Assembly: GCA_002295325.1 (NCBI GenBank)
Contig: DBGA01000084.1
Span: 24,454-36,650, forward strand
DNA from: Ruminococcaceae bacterium UBA866
GTDB taxonomy: Bacteria > Bacillota > Clostridia > Oscillospirales > Ruminococcaceae
DNA: 12,197 nt
Reading direction: 5' to 3'
Shown here one piece after another: positions 1-5,296 of the stretch (within the stretch, counting starts at the first letter, position 1; each line of letters opens with the position of its first letter). The position numbers and the translations under genes were made by a program. The notes under the pieces were generated by a model. That model saw only the letters and a list, made by a program, of their open reading frames with translations. It searched no databases and was not told the origin of the DNA.

Positions 1-1507
1 AGATTTCTCAAATGTTAAAGAACAGGTTTTACAAGAGCTAAAGAAATTTGTAAATAAGGGTTTTGATGAAGAGCTTAAAGAGCATATAAACGAATATAAA
101 AAACTTTGGGATATAGCAGATATAAAGCTAAATGGAGATGATAAGCTTCAAAAGGCATTGAGATTTAACATCTTTCACCTAATGAGCACCCCAAACCCAT
201 ATGACAATAGGACCAATGTGGGTGCAAAGCTAATTCACGGTGAGGAATACGGCGGACACGCTTTTTGGGATACTGAGCTTTTTATCCTTCCTTTTTTTAA
301 CTATGTCTTTCCTAAAGTAGCAAAAAATCTTGTTGAATACAGATATCTTCTTTTGGATAAAGCAAGAGAAAATGCAAAACAAAATGGTTATAGCGGAGCG
401 AAATACCCCTGGGAATCTGCCGATACAGGTGATGAAGAATGTCCTTCATGGACAATTGAGCCTGATGGCTCATGTTATCCCTGTCACGTTGCAGAGTATG
501 AACATCATGTAAGCGCTGCTGTTGCATATGGTGCGTTTAAATATGTATCTATAACAGGCGACAAAGACTTTTTTGACAATAAAGGTATCGAAATATTTTG
601 CGAAACAGCCAGATTTTGGGTTTCTCGACTACAGTATAATCAAGAGCATGACTATTATGAAATTCATAAAGTAACTGGTCCCGATGAATGGCACGAACCT
701 GTAAACAACAATGCATATACAAATCATCTAGCCAAGTGGAATATTTTAAAGGCAGTTGAGTTGTTAAAAGAATATAAGATTTCAAAACCCGATGTGTATT
801 TTAAAATTACACAAAAAATATCTCTCTTAGAGGATGAGCTTATTAACTGGGAAGAAAGAGCAAATAAGATTTATATAGCTTCGCAAACAGGGTTAATTGA
901 ACAATTTGACGGCTACTTTAAGCTAAAGGATGCCACAATAGACAAGTGGGATGAAAAAGGTATGCCATTACTTCCTGAATCCTTAAAAGGGTTGCGTGGT
1001 AATGAGAGGTGTATACTGAAACAGGCTGATGTTGTTATGCTTATGTTTCTTATGGAGCACGAATATGATTTGGAGACCCAAAGAATTAATTTTGATTATT
1101 ACGAAAAAAGGACACTACATCGTTCCTCACTTTCTCCTAGCATACACTGCTTAATGGGATTAAGGGTAGACGACAGTCAACGAGCTTATTCATATTTAGA
1201 ACGCTCAGCATATGTTGATATTACAAATAACCAAAGAAACACCCGCGAGGGCATCCATGCTGCATCAGCAGGCGGTACATGGCAATGTATTACGTTAGGC
1301 TATTGTGGAATGTCAATAAGCAAGGAGAATGTGTTAACCTTTAATCCCCATCTTCCACAAAGATGGAACGACGTAAGTTTTAGCATCGTCTGGAAAGGTG
1401 ATGTTTTAAGAATACATGTCAGCCATAGTGGCGTTAGTGTAACATCTCAAAACAAAACCCATGGGTTAGAATACATTGTAAAGGGCAAGCTACATAAATT
1501 GCAGTAG
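1..1507 (+). CDS. Glycoside hydrolase family 65 phosphorylase, 5'-truncated by the window edge
   Basis: An open frame runs from base 2 to the TAG at 1505-1507 (501 codons); the true start lies upstream, and family members are about 750-800 residues, so roughly the first third is missing. Visible GH65 landmarks, numbered from base 2: WDTELFILPFF (~89), YPWESADTGDEE, VTGPDEWHEPVNNNAYTN (the segment expected to hold the general-acid Glu, ~229), KQADVVMLMFL, HRSSLSPSIH and the phosphate-site stretch REGIHAASAGGTWQ (~415). A C-terminal beta-sandwich follows (FNPHLPQRWNDVSFSI). The family catalyses inverting phosphorolysis of alpha-glucosides (maltose, trehalose, kojibiose, nigerose and others) to beta-glucose 1-phosphate plus the acceptor, in the cytosol. 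The adjacent pgmB, which consumes beta-glucose 1-phosphate, supports a phosphorylase over a hydrolase. The disaccharide cannot be named: the N-terminal domain is absent and I could not align specificity loops. Confidence 0.93.
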   Translation, partial: DFSNVKEQVLQELKKFVNKGFDEELKEHINEYKKLWDIADIKLNGDDKLQKALRFNIFHLMSTPNPYDNRTNVGAKLIHGEEYGGHAFWDTELFILPFFNYVFPKVAKNLVEYRYLLLDKARENAKQNGYSGAKYPWESADTGDEECPSWTIEPDGSCYPCHVAEYEHHVSAAVAYGAFKYVSITGDKDFFDNKGIEIFCETARFWVSRLQYNQEHDYYEIHKVTGPDEWHEPVNNNAYTNHLAKWNILKAVELLKEYKISKPDVYFKITQKISLLEDELINWEERANKIYIASQTGLIEQFDGYFKLKDATIDKWDEKGMPLLPESLKGLRGNERCILKQADVVMLMFLMEHEYDLETQRINFDYYEKRTLHRSSLSPSIHCLMGLRVDDSQRAYSYLERSAYVDITNNQRNTREGIHAASAGGTWQCITLGYCGMSISKENVLTFNPHLPQRWNDVSFSIVWKGDVLRIHVSHSGVSVTSQNKTHGLEYIVKGKLHKLQ

Positions 1508-1517
1508 GAGGATACTT

Positions 1518-2174
1518 GTGTTAAAGTGTGTAATATTTGATTTGGACGGAGTTTTGGTTTCGACCGATGAATACCATTATCTGGCATGGAAAGAGCTTGC
1601 AAAAGAGCTTGAAATACCATTTAACAGGCAAGACAACATGCGCCAAAGAGGGGTGAGTCGAATGGAATCACTTGAGGTGATCCTTGAAAAAAGCCATAAA
1701 AGCTATTCTGATTTACAAAAGCTTGAATTGGCAACTCAAAAGAATAATTTATATGTTCAGTCGCTAAAAGAAAATTTGGATGGTTCGTGTATTTTGGACG
1801 GCGTACTGGATACTCTTACATATTTAAAAGAGAAAGAAATTATTATTGCAGTTGGATCATCAAGCAAAAATGCTGAATTTATTCTTCAAAAAACCCAGCT
1901 TTCAACCCTTATGGATTATGTTGTAAGCGGAAATGATATAGTCAATTCCAAGCCCCACCCCGAGGTTTTTCTAAAGGCTGCCAAAAAAGCAGGTGTTTTA
2001 CCTCGTGAGTGCCTTGTTGTAGAGGATGCGCAAACTGGTGTTGAGGCAGGCAAAGCAGCTAACATGAAGGTTTTAGCTGTTGGTGTTGCACAAGATAGTC
2101 AAATTGCGGATTTCAGGGCGATATCACTTTCTAAAAGTTCTTTTTTATGGGATAGTATAATAACAGGTTTTTAG
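1518..2174 (+). CDS. pgmB: Beta-phosphoglucomutase (HAD superfamily)
   Basis: Interconverts beta-glucose 1-phosphate and glucose 6-phosphate through a beta-glucose 1,6-bisphosphate intermediate in the cytosol. The 218-residue protein has the HAD nucleophile and acid/base pair D8 and D10 in FDLDGV, H20 in the cap hinge (STDEYH), the cap motif RGVSR (R48), the Ser motif VGSSSKN (~114), K145 in NSKPHPE and the metal-binding E169-D170 in VVEDA. These positions match the numbering I recall for Lactococcus lactis PgmB, which argues against a generic HAD phosphatase. The start is GTG at 1518, chosen because AGGAGG at 1506-1511 lies 6 nt upstream and overlaps the GH65 stop codon. The 10-nt gap implies co-transcription and probably coupled translation with the phosphorylase that supplies its substrate. 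Confidence 0.95.
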   Translation: MLKCVIFDLDGVLVSTDEYHYLAWKELAKELEIPFNRQDNMRQRGVSRMESLEVILEKSHKSYSDLQKLELATQKNNLYVQSLKENLDGSCILDGVLDTLTYLKEKEIIIAVGSSSKNAEFILQKTQLSTLMDYVVSGNDIVNSKPHPEVFLKAAKKAGVLPRECLVVEDAQTGVEAGKAANMKVLAVGVAQDSQIADFRAISLSKSSFLWDSIITGF

Positions 2175-2177
2175 TAA

Positions 2178-2218
2178 AAATACATGCTTTGGGTGCAATT
2201 CACTCACAGCATGTATTT
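2178..2218 (+). terminator. Hairpin terminator after pgmB
   Basis: Four bases after the pgmB stop, AAATACATGCT (2178-2188) and AGCATGTATTT (2208-2218) form an 11-bp perfect stem. After one mismatch, six further pairs (one G-U) extend inward, leaving a 5-nt loop (2196-2200). The A-rich 5' arm and T-ending 3' arm could serve both strands, but the T tract is short (ATTTG), so efficiency is uncertain. Confidence 0.6.
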
Positions 2219-2251
2219 GATAAATTGAAAAATATATTATAGTGGTAGCTT

Positions 2252-2282
2252 TTGAGTATATCAGAAAGCAAACTCTTATAAT
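2252..2282 (+). promoter_or_regulatory. Probable promoter of the DMT transporter gene
   Basis: A perfect -10 box TATAAT (2277-2282) follows a -35-like TTGAGT (2252-2257) with a long 19-nt spacer. Transcription would begin near 2289, just ahead of the AGGGGAG ribosome binding site at 2291-2297, giving a leader of only about 13 nt. An overlapping second TATAAT at 2282-2287 would put the start inside the ribosome binding site and is less likely. Confidence 0.5.
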
Positions 2283-2290
2283 ATAATCTA

Positions 2291-2304
2291 AGGGGAGCAT
2301 CATT
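2291..2304 (+). promoter_or_regulatory. Ribosome binding site plus ATT start of the DMT gene
   Basis: AGGGGAG at 2291-2297 is a good match to the anti-Shine-Dalgarno, yet no ATG, GTG or TTG lies within its range in the transporter frame. ATT at 2302-2304 is the nearest credible initiator. A mutated or misread ATG would look the same. Confidence 0.45.
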
Positions 2305-3201
2305 ATAAAAATTATAACTTCAAGACTTGCAGACCTGTCGCTGTTGTTTATTGCAATTATTTGGGGGTCGGGATTTATCGCAACTCAATATGCAATAGAA
2401 TCACAAATGAGCACATCACTTATTATGGTTTTGCGATTTTTCATTGCGGCAATTGCCCTTTTGGCTATATTTTTTAAGGATATCATCAAGTCTAATAAGA
2501 ATGAAATTTTTCACGGCAGTATCGCCGGGATATTTTTGTTTATTGCGTTTTACAGTCAAACCTTGGGACAGGCTTATACTACTGTTTCAAACAGTGCTTT
2601 CTTAACTTCAACAAATGTTGTAATGGTTCCATTTATTGTCTGGATTGCTACTAAAAAGTGCCCAGAAACTAAGTCCTTTATCTTGACTGTCACCACCTTA
2701 ATAGGTATTGCTATTTTGACCCTCTCATTAAGCGGTGATGGGTTAAGCTTTGGATTTGGAGATATCATTATTCTTATCAGTGCATTTTGCTTTGCTCTAC
2801 ATATTTCATATTTAGGAGTTAACTGTCGAAATCTTAATTCGAGGCGTATCACATTTTGGCAGATTACAGTTGCCGCTATTATTTCCCTTTTTGTTTTGCT
2901 ATTGTTTGATGTTAAAAACATTACAGCCTCTCAAATATCAAAAGGTATTCTTCCTGTAATTTTCTTAGGAATATTCTCTACATGCTTATGCTACCTTATT
3001 CAAACTAAGGCTCAAACCTATACATCTCCAGTAAAAGCAGGGGCTATTTTATCAACCGAAGGGCTTTTTGGTAGTCTGTTTTCAGTTTTACTGGGCCTTG
3101 AAATGATTACAACAAATCTTGTAATAGGTGGTGTTGTCATCATGTCTTCGGTTGTTTTAATGGAGATTGATATAAGAGCTTTAATAAAGCGAAATCATTG
3201 A
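2302..3201 (+). CDS. EamA/DMT-family membrane transporter with a probable non-AUG start
   Basis: Inner-membrane protein of the drug/metabolite transporter superfamily; the substrate is unknown and the family ranges from metabolite exporters to uncharacterised carriers. From the proposed start it is 299 residues, the usual size, with about ten hydrophobic helices in two EamA repeats. The first opens with IAIIWGSGFIATQYAI, the classic EamA helix 1; the second begins near GDIIILISAFCFALHISYLG. A short basic tail (RALIKRNH) ends it. The conventional TTG at 2344 lies inside helix 1 and has no ribosome binding site. AGGGGAG at 2291-2297 instead points to ATT at 2302 (4-nt spacing) or ATA at 2305 (7-nt spacing), restoring the N-terminus IKIITSRLADLSLLFIA; the frame is closed upstream by TAA at 2284. 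The family call is firm, the start is inferred. Its own promoter and the preceding terminator make it monocistronic. Confidence 0.88.
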   Translation: MIKIITSRLADLSLLFIAIIWGSGFIATQYAIESQMSTSLIMVLRFFIAAIALLAIFFKDIIKSNKNEIFHGSIAGIFLFIAFYSQTLGQAYTTVSNSAFLTSTNVVMVPFIVWIATKKCPETKSFILTVTTLIGIAILTLSLSGDGLSFGFGDIIILISAFCFALHISYLGVNCRNLNSRRITFWQITVAAIISLFVLLLFDVKNITASQISKGILPVIFLGIFSTCLCYLIQTKAQTYTSPVKAGAILSTEGLFGSLFSVLLGLEMITTNLVIGGVVIMSSVVLMEIDIRALIKRNH

Positions 3202-3219
3202 TATTTATAGAAAACACAA

Positions 3220-3531
3220 AAAACACCCATAAACGAAATTGAAATAGCCAAGAAAATAATACTCGATTATCAAAGATGAGTAAAAATTGAATTTTAATGA
3301 GTACAAGAAAAAACATTTGCAGATGACCTCAAGCTGTATGCTGAGTTTAAAGCATTAGAGCCTAAATATAAAATGATAAAGCAAGTAATTTTGGCATGGA
3401 AAAATCAACATATAACTCAAAAGTAACTTGCGGAAAAAATCGGAATAGCCCAGAGCAATATCGGCAGACTTGAAAGCAGAAACTACAAACCTTCTTTGTA
3501 GTTCTTGCAAAAGATTGCAATCGAAGATTAG
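3220..3531 (+). pseudogene. Decayed HigA/XRE-type antitoxin-like gene
   Basis: Read in frame 1, the stretch 3301-3531 encodes FKALEPKYKMIKQVILAW, then ITQK(stop)LAEKIGIAQSNIGRLES, then RNYKPSL(stop)FLQKIAIED(stop). This is the HigA-family antitoxin pattern: an 'EFxALEPxY' segment, a helix-turn-helix of the form TQKxLAEKxGxxQSxIxRLE, then NYxPSLxFLxKIA. Stops interrupt it at 3424 (TAA), 3499 (TAG) and 3529 (TAG); further upstream the same frame reads EIEIAKKIILDYQR and is broken by TGA 3277, TAA 3295 and TGA 3298. No start codon with a ribosome binding site is visible and no partner toxin gene is nearby. The product, if intact, would have been a small DNA-binding antitoxin or regulator. The frame is preserved throughout, so decay has been by substitution. 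Confidence 0.72.
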
Positions 3532-3559
3532 CATCAACCACTACTTCAAATATGTCAGC

Positions 3560-3593
3560 AAAAAGTGCCTGATTTTGTTATTGTAGCAGGCAG
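3560..3593 (-). terminator. Probable terminator of the MATE gene
   Basis: On the minus strand, about 33 nt past the MATE stop, TGCCTG and CAGGCA (plus-strand arms 3566-3571 and 3587-3592) form a 6-bp GC-rich stem with a 15-nt loop. One C and five T residues follow (3564-3560). A weaker inverted repeat at 3596-3616 lies between it and the stop codon. The loop is large, so strength is uncertain. Confidence 0.5.
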
Positions 3594-3625
3594 CACCCTA
3601 ATTGATATAATTGGGGGCTAAAGGT

Positions 3626-4906
3626 TTATTTTTTTAGTGCAAGCATACCGGCACAAACTAAAAATACTATAAATTCTGTAACGGTCATTGTTATCCAAAT
3701 TCCGGTTAATCCAAATAATGAAGACAAGATAAAAGTTGTTGGTATGATGATAATAAATCCCCTAAGGAGCGAAATGATAAATGAATTTTTGGGTTTATCG
3801 ATAGCACTATAGTAGGTTGCGCTTAAAATGTTAATTCCAATAAAAGCAAAGGCAGTGAAGTAAATGCGAAGTCCGTTTGTTGCAATTTCGGTAAGCTGTA
3901 AATTTGTATCTTTATTAAAAAGCCCAACAATCGGCTCTGCGAAAATAAAAGATACAATATATACTGAGATTGCAATGAACAGGGCAGTAACAAAGCCATA
4001 TTTCAAGACCTTTTTTATTTCCACACGATTGTTCACACTGTAGCAACGGCTGATAATAGGCTGTATTCCCTGTGCAATACCTGTAAATACCGATATCACA
4101 ACAAGCGCAATGTTTGCAATAATACCAAAAGCGGCAACCCCGATATTACCGGAAATCTTTAATATTAAGATATTAAACACAATCATAACAATGCCAAACG
4201 AAAACTCATTTATCAATGCAGAAACTCCAAGAGAGGAAATGTCTATTAAGGTTTTAATTTGCAGCTTTTGCTTTTTAAATTTGAATGTATTTTGCTTTTT
4301 TATAAAATGAGTTGATAGTATGATTAAACTGACAACAGGAGCAATTCCAGTTGCCAGTGCAGCACCGAACATTCCCATTTTAAAAGGAAAAATAAACAAA
4401 TAATCCAATATGATGTTTGAAAAGCTTCCCACTAGCATTGCCATCATAGCTAATTTCGGATTGCCATCGTTGCGGATAAAGCAAATAACGACCTCGTTTA
4501 ACGAGAACATTGGGGTGAAAATAAGTATAATTTTCAAGTAAATACTTGCGTTTTGCAGGGTAGAGGCATTGGCACCCAGAATAGTGGCAAGTTGCTCTGA
4601 AAAAAACAACCCTATGGGTAAAAATAGGCAGGATAAGAGTACAACGTAAAAAATAGATTGAGTAAAGGTCGTAGATGATTTTGAGAGAACAAAACGTGTT
4701 GCGCCACCCATACCAATCATCAGACCTATTCCATGAATGAAGCTGTAGACAGGAATAACAAGGTTTAGGGCAGTTAATCCATCTGCCCCAACTCCACGCG
4801 CAATAAAAAATGTATCCGCAAGAATATAACAAGATAGACCAATCATGCCTATAATATTGAGCGAAACAGATTTAATAAAGGTTTTTTTGATGCTAGTTTC
4901 TTTCAT
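3626..4906 (-). CDS. MATE-family multidrug efflux transporter, MepA-like
   Basis: An inner-membrane cation/drug antiporter that exports toxic cationic compounds using an ion gradient. The 426-residue protein is the usual MATE size, with about twelve hydrophobic helices in two six-helix halves. Landmarks are ADTFFIARGVGADGLTALNL in the first helices, MGGATRFV, the helix 4-6 stretch FIRNDGNPKLAMMAML followed by NIILDYLFIFPFKMGMFGAA, and the second-half stretch GIAQGIQPIISRCYS. The RNDGNPKLAM stretch resembles MepA-type members; the actual substrate is unknown. ATG at 4906 is chosen over an in-frame ATG at 4933 because AGGAGG (minus strand, 4916-4911) precedes it by 4 nt and lies between the two. 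The gene is monocistronic, with its own promoter and a leader that looks like a transcription attenuator, so expression is probably induced by a ligand. Confidence 0.95.
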   Translation of the reverse strand: MKETSIKKTFIKSVSLNIIGMIGLSCYILADTFFIARGVGADGLTALNLVIPVYSFIHGIGLMIGMGGATRFVLSKSSTTFTQSIFYVVLLSCLFLPIGLFFSEQLATILGANASTLQNASIYLKIILIFTPMFSLNEVVICFIRNDGNPKLAMMAMLVGSFSNIILDYLFIFPFKMGMFGAALATGIAPVVSLIILSTHFIKKQNTFKFKKQKLQIKTLIDISSLGVSALINEFSFGIVMIVFNILILKISGNIGVAAFGIIANIALVVISVFTGIAQGIQPIISRCYSVNNRVEIKKVLKYGFVTALFIAISVYIVSFIFAEPIVGLFNKDTNLQLTEIATNGLRIYFTAFAFIGINILSATYYSAIDKPKNSFIISLLRGFIIIIPTTFILSSLFGLTGIWITMTVTEFIVFLVCAGMLALKK

Positions 4907-5028
4907 AAATCCTCCTAAAAAATAAAAAATCACCCGACTTTCATACCTTCAAAGGCCTAATGGTATGAAATCCGAATGCTTATAAGTTATCTCTGCCCGG
5001 CGGCAAAGAATAAAGGTTTATTTAATTT
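4907..5028 (-). promoter_or_regulatory. Structured MATE 5' leader, candidate guanidine-IV (mepA motif) riboswitch
   Basis: From the predicted start of transcription near 5028 to the ATG at 4906 there are about 120 nt. A first hairpin, CTTTGCC-GCCG-GGCAGAG (plus 4991-5008; 7 bp, 4-nt loop), is followed by a short linker and the terminator at 4917-4978. The terminator's 14-nt loop contains AGGCC, whose GGC can pair with the GCC of the first loop, a possible kissing interaction. A candidate competing pairing is ACCTT (5017-5013) with AAGGT (4949-4945) in the terminator. Established knowledge: the mepA motif (guanidine-IV riboswitch) occurs upstream of MepA-type MATE genes in Clostridia and acts on transcription termination through two interacting stem-loops. 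Gene context and architecture fit; I could not align the sequence to the consensus, so the class is tentative while the attenuator reading is firmer. Confidence 0.55.
4917..4978 (-). terminator. Intrinsic terminator inside the MATE leader (attenuator)
   Basis: On the minus strand a 9-bp perfect stem, TTTCATACC/GGTATGAAA (plus positions 4962-4970 and 4939-4947, 14-nt loop), is extended below an A-G mismatch by seven more pairs. These join CATTCGG (4978-4972) and TCGGGTG (4937-4931), three of them G-U. One A and the run TTTTTTATTTTTT (4929-4917) follow immediately, and the next six bases are the AGGAGG of the MATE gene. A terminator between promoter and ribosome binding site implies conditional read-through. 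Confidence 0.82.
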
Positions 5029-5034
5029 TATTAC

Positions 5035-5063
5035 ATTGTAGCAGAAATCATTGTAAAAGTCAA
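5035..5063 (-). promoter_or_regulatory. Promoter of the MATE gene
   Basis: On the minus strand, -35 TTGACT (5063-5058), a 17-nt spacer and -10 TACAAT (5040-5035) give a strong sigma-A-type promoter. It predicts a start of transcription near 5028 and defines the leader described separately. Confidence 0.75.
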
Positions 5064-5105
5064 TTTTAAGAAAGAAATATTGAAGCTGTGATATGAAAGA
5101 CCTAT

Positions 5106-5123
5106 TGATATCAAAAGATATCA
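5106..5123. repeat. Perfect inverted repeat, operator-like
   Basis: TGATATC-AAAA-GATATCA: 7-bp arms with a 4-nt spacer, upstream of the MATE promoter and immediately before the hairpin at 5128-5140. The symmetry resembles a regulator binding site, but no regulator gene is adjacent. It lies in 5064-5296, which carries no gene on either strand. Confidence 0.4.
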
Positions 5124-5127
5124 TATA

Positions 5128-5140
5128 CTGCCGAGGGCAG
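5128..5140 (+). repeat. Small GC-rich hairpin resembling the first MATE-leader hairpin
   Basis: CTGCC-GAG-GGCAG (5-bp stem) is followed by AGAAACC. With its flank it reads TGCCGAGGGCAGAGA on the plus strand; the MATE leader reads TGCCGCCGGGCAGAGA on the minus strand. The two differ only in the two loop bases (CC versus A). No gene lies downstream on the plus strand. Confidence 0.4.
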
Positions 5141-5213
5141 AGAAACCAAACTTGTCGATAAAAATTGTAAAGATAATTTATAAGTGACTACATTAACAAT
5201 ACATATACTAGTA

Positions 5214-5242
5214 AAAGTCGGGTACTTTAAGTACCTGACTTT
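5214..5242 (+). terminator. Long hairpin with flanking T-rich sequence, possible terminator
   Basis: AAAGTCGGGTACT (5214-5226) pairs with AGTACCTGACTTT (5230-5242): 13 bp around a TTA loop, with one pair (5220/5236) that is G-U as plus-strand RNA but a C-A mismatch as minus-strand RNA. On the plus strand it is followed by ATCAATTTTTATATTC; on the minus strand it is followed by TTTTA and lies downstream of dus. The wobble favours plus-strand RNA, gene order favours a dus terminator; it may act for both. Confidence 0.5.
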
Positions 5243-5267
5243 ATCAATTTTTATATTCTTTTATTGC

Positions 5268-5291
5268 GTTAAACTTAACAATAAGTTTAAC
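5268..5291 (-). repeat. AT-rich 10-bp inverted repeat just after dus
   Basis: GTTAAACTTA (5268-5277) and TAAGTTTAAC (5282-5291) form a perfect 10-bp stem with a 4-nt loop, starting 5 nt past the dus stop. No T tract follows on the minus strand, so it may stabilise the mRNA 3' end or work with the hairpin at 5214-5242. It could also be an operator palindrome. Confidence 0.45.
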
Positions 5292-5296
5292 ACGAA

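Noticed and set aside
3301..3531. The in-frame TAA/TAG codons in the XRE-like gene could be recoded sense codons.
   Set aside because: Neighbouring genes end normally at TAA and TAG, the interrupted frame has no start with a ribosome binding site, and TGA stops also interrupt it upstream; simple decay is enough.
3355..3537. A 60-codon minus-strand open frame.
   Set aside because: It is antisense to the XRE-like relic, has no recognisable features and no ribosome binding site.
4906..4933. An upstream ATG that would add nine residues to the MATE protein.
   Set aside because: That ATG lies within the terminator T tract and upstream of the AGGAGG, which serves the ATG at 4906.
4991..5008. GCCGCCGGGC in the MATE leader resembles the 3' conserved piece of the ZTP (pfl) riboswitch.
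   Set aside because: The stretch is a self-contained small hairpin, the 5' ZTP domain is missing and a MATE gene is not the usual context; the terminator and mepA-like context explain it better.
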